Source of the DNA: Xanthomonas translucens pv. cerealis
GTDB taxonomy: Bacteria > Pseudomonadota > Gammaproteobacteria > Xanthomonadales > Xanthomonadaceae
Assembly: GCF_006838285.1 (NCBI RefSeq)
Contig: NZ_CP038228.1
Span: 4,464,001 to 4,528,000, forward strand
DNA length: 64,000 nt
Direction: 5' to 3'
Shown here: one piece after another, positions 1 to 8,504 of the stretch
How positions within the stretch are numbered: the stretch's first letter is position 1
Layout of the letters: each line of letters begins with the position of its first letter
The notes under the pieces: model-generated
What the model was told of the DNA's origin: nothing
Databases searched by the model: none
What the model saw: the letters and a program-made list of their open reading frames with translations, nothing else
Made by a program: the position numbers and the translations under genes

Positions 1-540
1 ACCTTCTGCGACGTGGACATCAACGTCGGCGTGCGCGTGGTCGGCCTCAGCGACTTCGCCGGGCTGCATACGCGCATCTGCCGCCCGGTGGGGCTGGGCG
101 CCGACGAGATCGACGCGGTGGTCGACTACATGGTCAGCCGCGTCGGCAACAGCTACGACCTGAAGAACATCTTCGACCTGGCGCGCTACCTGATCCGTAC
201 GCCACCTCTACCGTCGTCGGTGAAGCGCCGCTTCCTGGAACTGGGCAGCGGCGAGCCGACCAAGGCGATCTGCTCGACGCTGCTGGCGCAGGCCTTCGGC
301 TCGATCCGCTATCCGATCCTGCCGGACATCGGCAGTGTGCCGGCACCCGACGCGCAGGATGCGGAGATCCTGCACAACCGCCATCACAGCCTGTACCTGC
401 CGCGCGACTTCGACGTGTCGCCCTATTTCAACGTGGTGAAGCCGCGCCTGCAGTTCGGTTTCGATTTCCATCGCCTGCTCTGGCATGGCGATGCTGGCGT
501 AGACGTGGCGCAGCGCCAGCGCGTCGCATCGGTTGCCTGA
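1..540 (+). CDS. YiiX/YebB-like permuted papain-like amidase, 5' end missing
   Basis: The frame is open from the first base, so the true start lies upstream; 179 codons and a TGA are visible. The C-terminal half carries a CSTLLAQAF segment, the place where YiiX/YebB-like (permuted NlpC/P60 papain-fold) hydrolases have their catalytic cysteine, and further on a conserved [16 protein letters not shown] stretch typical of that family. These enzymes are thought to cleave amide bonds in lipid- or peptidoglycan-derived substrates, but few have a known substrate. The catalytic histidine, expected in the N-terminal part, is outside the window. The next gene starts about 175 bases downstream behind its own promoter. 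Family call from remembered motif similarity; moderate confidence. Confidence 0.6.
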   Translation, partial: TFCDVDINVGVRVVGLSDFAGLHTRICRPVGLGADEIDAVVDYMVSRVGNSYDLKNIFDLARYLIRTPPLPSSVKRRFLELGSGEPTKAICSTLLAQAFGSIRYPILPDIGSVPAPDAQDAEILHNRHHSLYLPRDFDVSPYFNVVKPRLQFGFDFHRLLWHGDAGVDVAQRQRVASVA

Positions 541-655
541 AAGCCATTGCAACGCTGCGCCACTTTAACCTGAATGTGGCGTGTCACTGTCGTTACCGCA
601 ACTCAAAGCGCATATTCGGTCACGAATTTTTGTTTTTTCCGGCGCCGCCAGCCGT

Positions 656-682
656 TAAGTTTCAAACAACTGTGGCCGATAT
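656..682 (+). promoter_or_regulatory. FliA (sigma-28) type promoter for the chemoreceptor gene
   Basis: TAAGTTTC at 656-663, an 11-base spacer, and GCCGATAT at 675-682 match the flagellar sigma-28 consensus (TAAAGTTT-N11-GCCGATAA) closely, with exact spacing. It sits 34 bases upstream of the ATG at 717, which supports that start and links the receptor to the flagellar regulon. Confidence 0.75.
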
Positions 683-716
683 CAACAGACATACCTCGAT
701 ATCGCCCAGGATCGCC

Positions 717-2996
717 ATGAGCCCCGTTCTTTTCCTGCGTCGCCGCATCGCCAACTTGCCGATGACGCGCAAGTTCGTCGTGCTGTGCACCCTGCTCGCC
801 ATCGGCGTGATCCTGCTCGCGGTCGCCGCTGCGCGCCTGCAGTATCTGGACCTGGTGGATGCGCGCAAGCAGACCGTGAAGACCCAGGTCGACATGGGCA
901 TGAGCGTGTTGCAGCACTACGCCGAACAGGCCAAGCGCGGCGAGATCACCGAGGCGCAGGCCAAGCAGGCGGCGAAGGCTGCGCTGGCCGACATGAAGAC
1001 CAACGGCGGCGTCGATTATTTCTTCATCGTCGACCCGCAGATGCGCATCCTCATGCATCCCAAGCGCAAGGTCGGCACCGACATGACCGACTACAAGAGC
1101 GATGCCGGCGAATACGTGTACCGCGACATCCGCACCGCAGTGACCAGCGGCGATGGCTTCAGCTACTACACCTCGCCCAAGCCGGGCAAGAAGGAACAGC
1201 TGCCGAAGATCAGCTACGCCAAGCTGTACCCGCAGTGGAACTGGGTGCTGGTGATGGGCGTGTACGCCGAGGACATCCAGGTCGAGGCGCTGGGCTTCAC
1301 CAAGATCCTGACCATCATCGGCGCTGCCCTGGTCGGCATGGTCGTCGGCCTGTGCTGGCTGATCGCCAGCGCCATCGTCACCCCGCTGCGCGCGGCCACG
1401 CGCACCGCGGAGGCCATCGCCTCGGGCCGTTTCGACAATACGATCAAGGTGGAGTCGCGCGACGAGACCGGGCAGCTGATGACCAGCATGCAGCAGATGC
1501 AGACCCAGCTGCAGCGCTTCAACGGCGAGATGCAGACGCTGGTGCAGCTGCAGCAGGGCGACGACATCAGTCACCGCATGCCGGAGGATTTCCCCGGCGA
1601 TTACGGCACCCTGGCGCGCGGTATGAACACCGCGCTGTTCGAACACCTGGATGCGATCATCGAGGCGATGGCGATCATGGGCGAGTACGGCCGCGGCGAT
1701 CTGCGCCGTGACATGCGCCGCCTGCCGGGCCAGCGCGCCGCGCTGCACGAGGCGCTGGATGCGGTGAAGCGCAATCTGTCGGCGATCAACGGCGACATCG
1801 CGCGCCTGGCCGATGCGGCAGCGCGCGGCGATTTCTCCGCGCGCGGCGACGAAGCGCGCTACCAGTTCGCGTTCAAGGAAATGGTGGAAGCGTTGAACCG
1901 GCTGATGCGGCAGGCCGAAAGCGGCCTGACCGATGTGGGCCGGATCATGGGCGCGATCGCCGACGGCGATCTGTCGCAGCGCGTGGAGGTGCGCTACGAG
2001 GGCGCGTTCGGGCAGCTGGCCGATGCCGCCAACCGCACCGCCGAACAGCTGACCACCATCGTGCAAGGCATCCAGCGCTCGGTCGAGTCGATCAACACCG
2101 CGGCCGGCGAAATCGCCAGCGGCAATAGCGATCTGTCGGTGCGCACCGAGCAGCAGGCGGCGAGCCTGGAAGAGACCGCCGCGTCGATGGAAGAGCTGAC
2201 CTCCACGGTCAAGCAGAACGCCGACAGCGCGCGCCAGGCCAACCAGCTGGTGCTGGGCGCCGGCGAAGTGGCCGAGAGCGGCGGCCGCGTGGTCGAGGAC
2301 GTGGTCACCACGATGGCCTCGATCAGCGCTGCCTCCACGCGCATCGCCGACATTATCGGCGTGATCGACGGCATCGCGTTCCAGACCAACATCCTGGCGT
2401 TGAACGCTGCGGTGGAAGCGGCGCGTGCCGGCGAGCAGGGCCGCGGCTTCGCTGTCGTCGCCTCGGAAGTGCGCTCGCTGGCGCAGCGTTCGGCGGCGGC
2501 GGCCAAGGAGATCAAGACGCTGATCTCCGACTCGGTGCAGGAAGTGCAGCAGGGCACGGCCCTGGTCGCGCGCGCCGGCACCACCATGGCCGAGGTGGTG
2601 ACCTCGGTGAAGCGGGTCACCGACATCATGGCCGAGATCTCCGCGGCCAGCGCCGAGCAGAGCTCGGGCATCGAGCAGGTTAGCAAGACGGTGATGCAGC
2701 TGGACGAGGCCACGCAACAGAATGCGGCGCTGGTGGAGGAAGCCACTGCGGCGGCGAAGAGCATGGAAGACCAGGCCTCGGACCTGACCCATGCGGTGGC
2801 GGTGTTCCGTCTCGCCGGTGGTGCCCAGCCGCTCGCTGCGGCCGTGTCCCGGCCGCTGGCGGCGCAGCCGCCGGTTGGCCGGGCGGTGGCCGCGCGCGCG
2901 CCGATCAAAAAAGCGTCCGCACCGGCGCCGCGTCCGCTGGCGCGCAGTAAGCCCAGCGGCACGCTGGTGGAAAGCGCGGAGTGGGAAGAGTTCTGA
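717..2996 (+). CDS. Methyl-accepting chemotaxis protein with periplasmic Cache domain and CheR/CheB docking tail
   Basis: A 759-residue inner-membrane chemoreceptor. The order is: short cytoplasmic N-terminus, membrane segment at about 20-42, periplasmic single-Cache ligand domain (about 45-190, with [16 protein letters not shown]), second membrane segment at about 195-220, HAMP and HAMP-like repeats (about 220-470), and a long four-helix signalling domain whose hairpin tip contains [20 protein letters not shown]. The protein ends in EWEEF, which matches the xWxxF tether that binds the adaptation enzymes CheR and CheB. I chose the ATG at 717, not the longer frame from 576, because a FliA-type promoter lies at 656-682 and an AGG lies shortly before the ATG. 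The ligand cannot be told from sequence. The gene stands alone, with a strong hairpin after it. Confidence 0.93.
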   Translation: MSPVLFLRRRIANLPMTRKFVVLCTLLAIGVILLAVAAARLQYLDLVDARKQTVKTQVDMGMSVLQHYAEQAKRGEITEAQAKQAAKAALADMKTNGGVDYFFIVDPQMRILMHPKRKVGTDMTDYKSDAGEYVYRDIRTAVTSGDGFSYYTSPKPGKKEQLPKISYAKLYPQWNWVLVMGVYAEDIQVEALGFTKILTIIGAALVGMVVGLCWLIASAIVTPLRAATRTAEAIASGRFDNTIKVESRDETGQLMTSMQQMQTQLQRFNGEMQTLVQLQQGDDISHRMPEDFPGDYGTLARGMNTALFEHLDAIIEAMAIMGEYGRGDLRRDMRRLPGQRAALHEALDAVKRNLSAINGDIARLADAAARGDFSARGDEARYQFAFKEMVEALNRLMRQAESGLTDVGRIMGAIADGDLSQRVEVRYEGAFGQLADAANRTAEQLTTIVQGIQRSVESINTAAGEIASGNSDLSVRTEQQAASLEETAASMEELTSTVKQNADSARQANQLVLGAGEVAESGGRVVEDVVTTMASISAASTRIADIIGVIDGIAFQTNILALNAAVEAARAGEQGRGFAVVASEVRSLAQRSAAAAKEIKTLISDSVQEVQQGTALVARAGTTMAEVVTSVKRVTDIMAEISAASAEQSSGIEQVSKTVMQLDEATQQNAALVEEATAAAKSMEDQASDLTHAVAVFRLAGGAQPLAAAVSRPLAAQPPVGRAVAARAPIKKASAPAPRPLARSKPSGTLVESAEWEEF

Positions 2997-3032
2997 GCCT
3001 GCGCCACGGCGGTAACCGAGGGACTGGCTGCT

Positions 3033-3066
3033 GACGACGCCGATGCGGCAACGCATCGGCGTCGTC
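3033..3066 (+). terminator. Hairpin downstream of the chemoreceptor gene
   Basis: Arms at 3033-3047 and 3052-3066 are perfectly complementary over 15 bp around a GCAA loop, 36 bases after the chemoreceptor stop. No T-run follows, so it may act as a Rho-independent-like stop or an RNA-stabilising end. It may also serve the convergent gene ending at 3162. Confidence 0.6.
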
Positions 3067-3161
3067 GTTGCGGTGCAGGCGAGCCCTGGCGCCGCTACAT
3101 CCAGCTGCGCGCGGCAGCGGTAGCTGCGAACGCGCAACGACTGCCGCCGCCGGCGTGCGGG

Positions 3162-3887
3162 TCACGCACTGTCGTCGTCCTCGTCTTCTTCCGCATCGGC
3201 GCCATCGTCTAGCCATGCGGCAGCGGCGTCGACCGGTTCCAGCAAGGTGTAGTCGTTGCGTTCGCGCTGCCGATACGCCGATGACACTGGATAGGCGGTC
3301 AGCGTCGGTTGCGGCGCCCGTACCAGGAACGCGGTGGGGAACAGGCGCGGTCCGCACAACCAGCTGCGCCAGCGGTCACCGCTCAGGAAGATCGGGCCGT
3401 CCGCGGTCAGGGGCGCGGGAATCGCGGGATTGGCGTGAGTCAGCACGCTGAAGCTGAGCAAGGCTGGCTCGCCGCGTTCCCAGCGTTCCCACAGTCCGGC
3501 CGCCAGCAGCACCTCGCCCTGCGCATGGTGGATGTAGTAAGGCTGCGCCGGCTTGCGGCTGCGGTCCCACTTGTAATAACCGCACAGCGGGATCACACAG
3601 TGCTGGCTCTTCCACGGTGCGGCGAAGATACGGCTGCGCGCGGCGCGTTCCAGCCGCGCGGTGACGGTGGTGTAGGGCGTGTGCGGCGTCTTCGACCAGC
3701 GCGGCACGATGCCCCATTGCAGACGCTGCACCCCGGCAATGCCTTCGTGGCACAAGATCACGGAGGCGATGTCGCCCTTGCCCAGGTTGTAGTGGTCGGG
3801 GAATGCCGCAAGCGCTGCGCGCAATGGCGGGTCCAGCCGCGCGGGCAGGACATCCTCGACGCCGAAGGCCTGGACGAAGCGTCTCAT
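3162..3887 (-). CDS. YedK/HMCES (SRAP) family protein with substituted active-site residues
   Basis: A 241-residue protein with the SRAP layout (HYNLGKGD, LQWGIVPRW, CVIPLCGYYKW, SFSVLTHANP). Active family members use Cys2, exposed after methionine removal, to bond covalently to abasic sites in single-stranded DNA, assisted by Asn, Glu and His residues. Here the N-terminus reads MRRFVQ where the family has MCGRF(A/V)Q, so Cys2 is arginine. The Asn-Ala-Arg position reads TAR (76-78), the GFYEW glutamate is lysine (GYYKW, 103-107), and the late histidine region (about 156-168, IPAPLTADGPIFL) has no histidine. The fold is probably kept, but the known crosslinking chemistry should be lost. An acidic tail (EEDEDDD) follows. 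The start has an AGG 10 or more bases upstream. A non-catalytic DNA-binding role is possible. Confidence 0.8.
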   Translation of the reverse strand: MRRFVQAFGVEDVLPARLDPPLRAALAAFPDHYNLGKGDIASVILCHEGIAGVQRLQWGIVPRWSKTPHTPYTTVTARLERAARSRIFAAPWKSQHCVIPLCGYYKWDRSRKPAQPYYIHHAQGEVLLAAGLWERWERGEPALLSFSVLTHANPAIPAPLTADGPIFLSGDRWRSWLCGPRLFPTAFLVRAPQPTLTAYPVSSAYRQRERNDYTLLEPVDAAAAWLDDGADAEEDEDDDSA

Positions 3888-4105
3888 CGGTCTCTCGCCT
3901 TGCGTCGTTGCAGCTTAGGGCGCATGGCCGGCAAGCGCAGGTGAAGAAGTGGGGCGTACGCCGCGGTGTGCGCGCATGCGCTTGGCGACTGCATGCTCGC
4001 GGCAGGTGAGTTCTTGATCCGTTCTTCCCGCTCGCGCTCGCATATTTTTTGCCACACATCCGCCGCCGCACAACCGCGCGTAGCGCAGGAAGGAGGCAAT
4101 CGCCC

Positions 4106-4747
4106 ATGTTCTGGAAACGCAATGGCCTGTCGTTGGTGCTGTTGGGGCTGACCCTGTTGTTCATGGCCGGCCAGGCGTTCAGCGGCCACTTCGCCTACAA
4201 CGACGAATTGCGCCAGTACCGGCAGGCGCCGCTGATGTTCTGGGAATATCTGCACAGCGGCCATTTCATCGGCGCGTTGTTCGAGAACCGGGAAAGCGAG
4301 TTCCTGCAGATGGGCATGTATGTGCTGCTGACGGTGAAGCTGCGGCAGTGGGGTTCGGCCGAATCGCGGTCGCTGTCGCCCGAGGATGAGCACGAGACCA
4401 TCGCGCCAGGGCCCACGCCGTGGCCGGTGCGCGCCGGTGGCGTGTGGCTGAAGGTGTACGAGCACTCGCTGGTATTGGCGTTCGGCGTGTTGTTCCTGAG
4501 CAGCTTCGTGCTGCATGCGCTGGGCAGTTGGCGGCACGAACTGGCAGAGCGGGCGATGCAGCGGTTGCCTTCGATTTCGTTGTTCGAGCATGTGACCGGC
4601 GCGCAGTTCTGGTTCGAGTCGATGCAGAACTGGCAGAGCGAGTTCCTGGCCGTGTTCGCGCTGGTGGCGCTGACCATCTGGCTGCGGCAGAAGGATTCGC
4701 CGCAGTCCAAGCCGGTGCGCGCGCCGCACGCGCAGACCGGCGACTGA
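4106..4747 (+). CDS. DUF6766-like integral membrane protein
   Basis: A 213-residue predicted inner-membrane protein of unknown function. It begins MFWKRNGLSLVLLGL with a membrane segment at about 6-27 and has further hydrophobic stretches near 70-85, 118-138 and 176-197. Charged aromatic motifs (FENRESEFLQMG and MQNWQSEFLAVF) precede two of these and look like an internal repeat. A very good ribosome site (AGGAAGGAGG, ten bases before the ATG) fixes the start at 4106 and rejects the longer frame from 4049. The DUF6766 assignment is from memory. Nothing in the flanks suggests a pathway; the gene lies between a divergent SRAP gene and a convergent catalase gene. Confidence 0.75.
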   Translation: MFWKRNGLSLVLLGLTLLFMAGQAFSGHFAYNDELRQYRQAPLMFWEYLHSGHFIGALFENRESEFLQMGMYVLLTVKLRQWGSAESRSLSPEDEHETIAPGPTPWPVRAGGVWLKVYEHSLVLAFGVLFLSSFVLHALGSWRHELAERAMQRLPSISLFEHVTGAQFWFESMQNWQSEFLAVFALVALTIWLRQKDSPQSKPVRAPHAQTGD

Positions 4748-4891
4748 GCGGGCGTCACTGCCTGGCCTTCCGCGTTCCGAGGCAGGCAGCGTGCGTCTTC
4801 GTGCATGCTGCATTGCGCCGTGCATACCGTAGGCGCGAGCGAGTGTACGCATTCGATTCGGGAACAGCGTCGATTCCGATGATGTCAAATT

Positions 4892-4961
4892 GTCGGAGCG
4901 ACTTCGGTCGCGACCGGGCGCTATCGAGAATGCCTGTCGCGGCCGAAACCGCTCCTACAGG
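4892..4961. repeat. Xanthomonas-type intergenic REP-like hairpin
   Basis: Arms at 4895-4914 (GGAGCGACTTCGGTCGCGAC) and 4936-4955 are complementary with few mismatches, flanked by TGT and ACA. The same core (GGAGCG..TTC.G.CGCGAC) recurs near 22.0 and 46.9-47.1 kb. The element lies in the 300-base gap between convergent genes, in which I see nothing else. Confidence 0.7.
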
Positions 4962-5045
4962 CGGCCTGCGTTGCAGGCGTGGCATGGTCGGTGTCCCGGC
5001 AAACCGGCAGCGCCAGCGAAGCACTCGCCGCTGCGCGCCGTGCGA

Positions 5046-5948
5046 TCACAGGGTGATGTTGCCCTTGGTCGAGCCCGCGCCCGGACCTGCGCCCAGGTCG
5101 GCGCCGGTGGTCGGATCGCTGTCCTGCTGCGACACGGTGCGTGCCGCTAATGCCTGCAACGCGCTTTCCTCGGCCGGAGTCAGGCCCACGCTCGGCACGC
5201 CACTGCCGCCGTCCACGGCCGCCTGGTGGTTGCGGTCTGACACCTTCTGCCACTGGCTGCCGCTGTTCCACGGGCCGTTGATGTCGCCGTCGCCCTGCGA
5301 CATGTCGTAGAACGTGTCGGTGAACATCGGCTCGCCCGGCAGCTTGCCCGGCGGGAAGTTCGGCTCGATCGCGTACAGCGCCTTTTCGAACGACTTCTGG
5401 TGCGCCACCTCGCGGGTCATCAGGAACTTCAAGGCATCGACGATGCCCGGATCGTTGGTGACGTTGATCAGTCGCTCGTAGACGATCTTGGCGCGTGCCT
5501 CGGCGGCGATGTTGGAGCGCAGGTCGGCGGTGGGTTCGCCGATGGAATCCACATAGGCCGCGCTCCACGGCACGCCGCTGGAATTCACCAGGGCAGGACC
5601 GCCGCCGTACAGGATCTGCTGGGTCTGGCTGGTGGTGTTGTTTCTGGTCAGGTTGCGCATCTGTTCGGCCTCGACCATGCCCTCGGACAGCACCGCCTTG
5701 TGGCCCTGATTGAGCATGGCGATGATCGACCCGATGATTTCGAGATGGCTCAACTCTTCGGTGGCGATGTCGTACAGCAGGTCCTTGCGGCCGGGATCGA
5801 CCTCGCCGATGGCCTGGGTGAAATAGCGCATGGCCGCGGCCAACTCGCCTTGCGGGCCGCCGAACTGCTCCAGCATCAGCGAGGCCAGCGCCGGATCCGG
5901 CTGCGCCACGCGCACCGTGTACATCAGCCGCTTGTTGTGCATGAACAT
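5046..5948 (-). CDS. Manganese-containing (non-haem) catalase
   Basis: A 300-residue ferritin-like four-helix protein that dismutates hydrogen peroxide at a dimanganese centre in the cytoplasm. Expected metal ligands are visible: Glu35 (GGPQGELAAAMRY), Glu65 and His68 (IATEELSHLEII), Glu150 (NIAAEARAK) and His183 (TREVAHQKSF). The C-terminal 80 residues are glycine/serine-rich and low in complexity, common in the KatN/YdbD branch. The start follows a GGAG a few bases upstream. It is the downstream member of a same-strand stress block with two DUF892 genes, an arrangement often seen where the general stress response controls these genes; no promoter motif was identified here. Confidence 0.92.
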   Translation of the reverse strand: MFMHNKRLMYTVRVAQPDPALASLMLEQFGGPQGELAAAMRYFTQAIGEVDPGRKDLLYDIATEELSHLEIIGSIIAMLNQGHKAVLSEGMVEAEQMRNLTRNNTTSQTQQILYGGGPALVNSSGVPWSAAYVDSIGEPTADLRSNIAAEARAKIVYERLINVTNDPGIVDALKFLMTREVAHQKSFEKALYAIEPNFPPGKLPGEPMFTDTFYDMSQGDGDINGPWNSGSQWQKVSDRNHQAAVDGGSGVPSVGLTPAEESALQALAARTVSQQDSDPTTGADLGAGPGAGSTKGNITL

Positions 5949-6071
5949 CGAATATCTCCTGGAGTACCGCCCACGGTAACGCCACGATGACGGACGATGG
6001 GGCGCCTGGCCGGTGGGGACGTCTGGCTATAAAAACCCGCAGCGCCGGGAATCGGCGCCGCGGTGGGGCGA

Positions 6072-6578
6072 TCAGGCGGCCTTGCGCTTCTGCGCAGCCG
6101 CCTGGTTGCCGCCTTGCTCGGCGAGCAGGGTCAGCTTTTCGTCGGTGGACTTCTCTTCCTGCAGCGTCTCCAGCAGCAGCTTGAGCGCATCGGTCTTGCC
6201 CAGTTGCCTGGCCATTGCCGCCAGCGTGCCGTAGGACGCGATCTCGTAGTGCTCCACCTTCTGCGCGCCGCCGATCAACGCCGCATCGCGCACCGGGCCG
6301 GCCTCGATCGATTCGATCACTTCCTTGCCTTCCTCCACCAGGCCCTCCATCGCCGCGCACTTGATGCGTTTCAGGCGCAGCTCGAGTTTTTCCACGATCT
6401 GGTCGATACGCTCGATCTGGCCCTGGGTTTCCTCCAGATGCGCTTCGAACGCCGCACGCAGGGCCGGATTGGTGGAAGCGCGGGCCAGTTTCGGCAGCGC
6501 CTTGGTCAGCTGCTTCTCCGCGCTGTAGATGTCGGACAGTTCGTGCAGAAACAGGTCGTCGATGGTCTTGATGGCCAT
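6072..6578 (-). CDS. DUF892 (YciE/YciF) ferritin-like protein
   Basis: A 168-residue helical protein starting MAIKTIDDLFLHELSDIYSAEKQL, the standard opening of the YciE/YciF (DUF892) family. Conserved acidic and histidine positions for a di-iron ferritin-like site are visible (ELSDIYSAEKQL, EAHLEET, KVEHYEIASYG). The lysine/alanine-rich tail (AAAQKRKAA) is usual. The ATG at 6578 has a GGAG upstream, and much longer frames through this region were rejected. It lies 50 bases after the second DUF892 gene and 123 bases before the catalase gene, so the three are probably co-expressed. The molecular role of the family is not established; members are induced by osmotic and stationary-phase stress. 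Confidence 0.88.
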   Translation of the reverse strand: MAIKTIDDLFLHELSDIYSAEKQLTKALPKLARASTNPALRAAFEAHLEETQGQIERIDQIVEKLELRLKRIKCAAMEGLVEEGKEVIESIEAGPVRDAALIGGAQKVEHYEIASYGTLAAMARQLGKTDALKLLLETLQEEKSTDEKLTLLAEQGGNQAAAQKRKAA

Positions 6579-6628
6579 GTCGATGGATCTCCGTGATTGG
6601 GATGGTTGGTGCGGGGAAGTGCGCGGAC

Positions 6629-7147
6629 TCAACGCTTGGCCGTCTCGGCGTCGGTGCGTTCGCGTTCCAGGAATGCAAGGACCGTCGCTTCCTGGTGTTC
6701 GATCAGCCACTCGGCCATTGCGATTTCCTGGTCGAGGATGGCGCTGCAGATCTCGGCGATCTGCGGCTGGTCGGCTTGCTTGGCGGCGATCACCAGCGCG
6801 CGGTAGCTGGCGACTTCCAGGTGTTCGAATGCGTAGCTGATGCCGAGGCTCTTGGCCACTTCGTCGCTCATCATCGAATTGCCGGCCGCGTGAACCGTCG
6901 CCATTACGCTGGCGAGCGCGCCCTTGATGGCGGGCGTGGTACCGCCGAGCAGGTCGATGCAGCGTTTGACCTGCTCGGACTGGCCCTTGGTTTCGGTGAT
7001 GTGCTGCTCGATGCGCGCCTTCAGTTGCGGATAGTGCTCCAGGCGTCCGGCAGTGGCTGTCAGCATCGTGCTCGCTTCTTGCTCCATCGCGTAGGCGTCC
7101 TGCAGCCATTTCAACAGGCGCTCGGTATTGCTTCGGGTCATGAACAT
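6629..7147 (-). CDS. DUF892 ferritin-like protein, divergent paralogue
   Basis: A 172-residue helical protein related to the YciF family but only distantly to its neighbour: LLKWLQDAYAMEQEASTML, HITETKGQSEQVKRCIDLLGG and EHLEVASYRALV carry the conserved acidic residues and histidines. The start at 7147 has GGAG upstream; an in-frame ATG two codons later is possible. As the upstream gene of the block, its promoter should lie in 7148-7290. The presence of two different family members beside a manganese catalase points to oxidative or osmotic stress protection. Confidence 0.85.
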   Translation of the reverse strand: MFMTRSNTERLLKWLQDAYAMEQEASTMLTATAGRLEHYPQLKARIEQHITETKGQSEQVKRCIDLLGGTTPAIKGALASVMATVHAAGNSMMSDEVAKSLGISYAFEHLEVASYRALVIAAKQADQPQIAEICSAILDQEIAMAEWLIEHQEATVLAFLERERTDAETAKR

Positions 7148-7288
7148 TGCTCCAACGTGTAGGTCGATGACGTGTGCGGGAAGTCTTCCCTTGTGCGAAC
7201 CAAGCTAGACCTCCGCGCGTTAGTGACGATTCAATGCACGGTGAACGCAGCGCGAGAGCGGCATCCACGCCGCGATGAAGACACTGAA

Positions 7289-7457
7289 TGCGATGCGTGC
7301 GTCGCGCTGCCCGCTGTCGGCGTCGGCCATTCCTGCGCGCGCAACAGACATGCGCACGATCGGCCAAGAATTGGGTGTGCAGGCATACGCGCTGGCGCTG
7401 GACGAGCGCTTGCGTGAGAAGGAGTTCGGCATTCTCGACCGCTGCACCGGGCGCGGC
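7289..7457 (+). pseudogene. Remnant of a histidine phosphatase (phosphoglycerate mutase-like) gene
   Basis: No open gene spans 7148-7523, but pieces of one protein appear in successive frames of the plus strand: DACVALPAVG at 7292-7321, then RPFLRAQQT at 7324-7350, then, in a third frame, MRTIGQELGV...LDERLREKEFGILDR from 7350 to about 7440. Together these match the family pattern 'PLS..G..QA - SPFLRARQT - LDERLREKEFGILDR'. The N-terminal RHG signature and the C-terminal part are missing. It is therefore a decayed, frameshifted fragment, not a gene. The rest of the gap holds nothing I recognise apart from direct CCCGGGT repeats near 7500. Confidence 0.6.
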
Positions 7458-7523
7458 CACCGCCGCGCCGCAAGTAGTTCCGCTTGGTTTTACCGAGTCC
7501 CGGGTCCCGGGTCCGAAATAGAC

Positions 7524-8390
7524 CTACAGCGTCGCCGCACCGCCAGCGATGGTGAGCAAGGCGCCGGAGGTATAGCTGGACGTATCGGCCGCGAGCAGCA
7601 CATAGGCCGAGGCCAGTTCCGCCGGCTGCCCGGGGCGGCCGAACGGGGTCTGCGTGCCGAATTCCTTCACCGAGTCTTCGTCCATGCCGGCAGGGATGAA
7701 CGGCGTCCAGATCGGACCGGGCAGCACCGCGTTGACCCGGATCTTCTTGTCGGCGAGCATCCCGGCCAGGCCGATGGTCATGTTCGCCACCGCTCCCTTG
7801 GTGGTGGAGTACGGCAGGATGTTGGGTGTCGGCTTCTTGGAATTGACCGAGGCGGTATTGATGATCGAACCGCCCTCGGGCATGTGCGGTACCGCCAGCC
7901 GCACCAGGTGGAAGACCGCGTGCACGTTGGTGGCGAAGGTCTTCTCCCACTCGTCCAGGGTGATCTCGTCGAAGCTGTGGAAATAGCGTTGGTAGGCGGC
8001 GTTGTTGACCAGCACGTCGAGTCCGCCGAAGGCACCGGTCACGGTTTCGATCAACCGGTGCGCCTGCGCGCGGTCGCTGATGTCGCAGGGCTGCAACAGC
8101 ACGCGGACCCCGGCAGTTTCGATCAACTGGCCGATGCGCTCGGCGTCGTGCTGCTCGCTGGGCAGATAGGCGATGGCCACATCGGCGCCTTCGCGCGCAT
8201 AGGCGATCGCCACCGCGGCACCGATGCCACTGTCGCCGCCGGTGATCAGCGTGCGCTTGCCTTGCAGCAGGCCGTGGCCGACGTAGCTGTCCTCGCCGTG
8301 GTCCGGTCTCGGATCCATCTTGTCGGTCAGCCCGGGAAACGACTGCTGCTGGGGTTTGAAGGGCGGGTAGGGATAATTCGGAACCGGCAT
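7524..8390 (-). CDS. Short-chain dehydrogenase/reductase, YghA-like
   Basis: A 288-residue NAD(P)-dependent oxidoreductase. It has the glycine-rich cofactor loop TGGDSGIG, the NNAA motif, and the catalytic serine, tyrosine and lysine (INTASVNS and YSTTK). The extended N-terminus with PYPPFKPQQQSFPGLTDKMDPRPDHGE places it in the YghA/YhdF branch, whose physiological substrates are mostly unknown. I chose the ATG at 8390 (MPVPNYPYPP) because AGGA lies seven bases upstream; the frame extends to 8462 but the extra residues are unlike the family. It lies on the strand of the stress block, and this branch is commonly found beside DUF892 and manganese catalase genes. Confidence 0.85.
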   Translation of the reverse strand: MPVPNYPYPPFKPQQQSFPGLTDKMDPRPDHGEDSYVGHGLLQGKRTLITGGDSGIGAAVAIAYAREGADVAIAYLPSEQHDAERIGQLIETAGVRVLLQPCDISDRAQAHRLIETVTGAFGGLDVLVNNAAYQRYFHSFDEITLDEWEKTFATNVHAVFHLVRLAVPHMPEGGSIINTASVNSKKPTPNILPYSTTKGAVANMTIGLAGMLADKKIRVNAVLPGPIWTPFIPAGMDEDSVKEFGTQTPFGRPGQPAELASAYVLLAADTSSYTSGALLTIAGGAATL

Positions 8391-8504
8391 GGCGATGTCC
8401 TGCTTCGGGGGAAGCATCACCTTGCGCAGGTGCGGGTAAAGAATCGGCCAAGACCGCGTCATCGCCGCGTGTGCGGCCGCGGGAGCGCGTGCCGCAGCGG
8501 GCCT

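Noticed and set aside
603..3137. Very long open frame on the minus strand opposite the chemoreceptor
   Set aside because: Arg/His/Leu-rich composition without any motif; it mirrors the GC-rich codons of the real gene, which has clear domains and a promoter.
7480..7520. CCCGGGT direct repeats as a recombination or attachment site
   Set aside because: Only two to three short GC-rich copies with no integrase or duplicated partner nearby.
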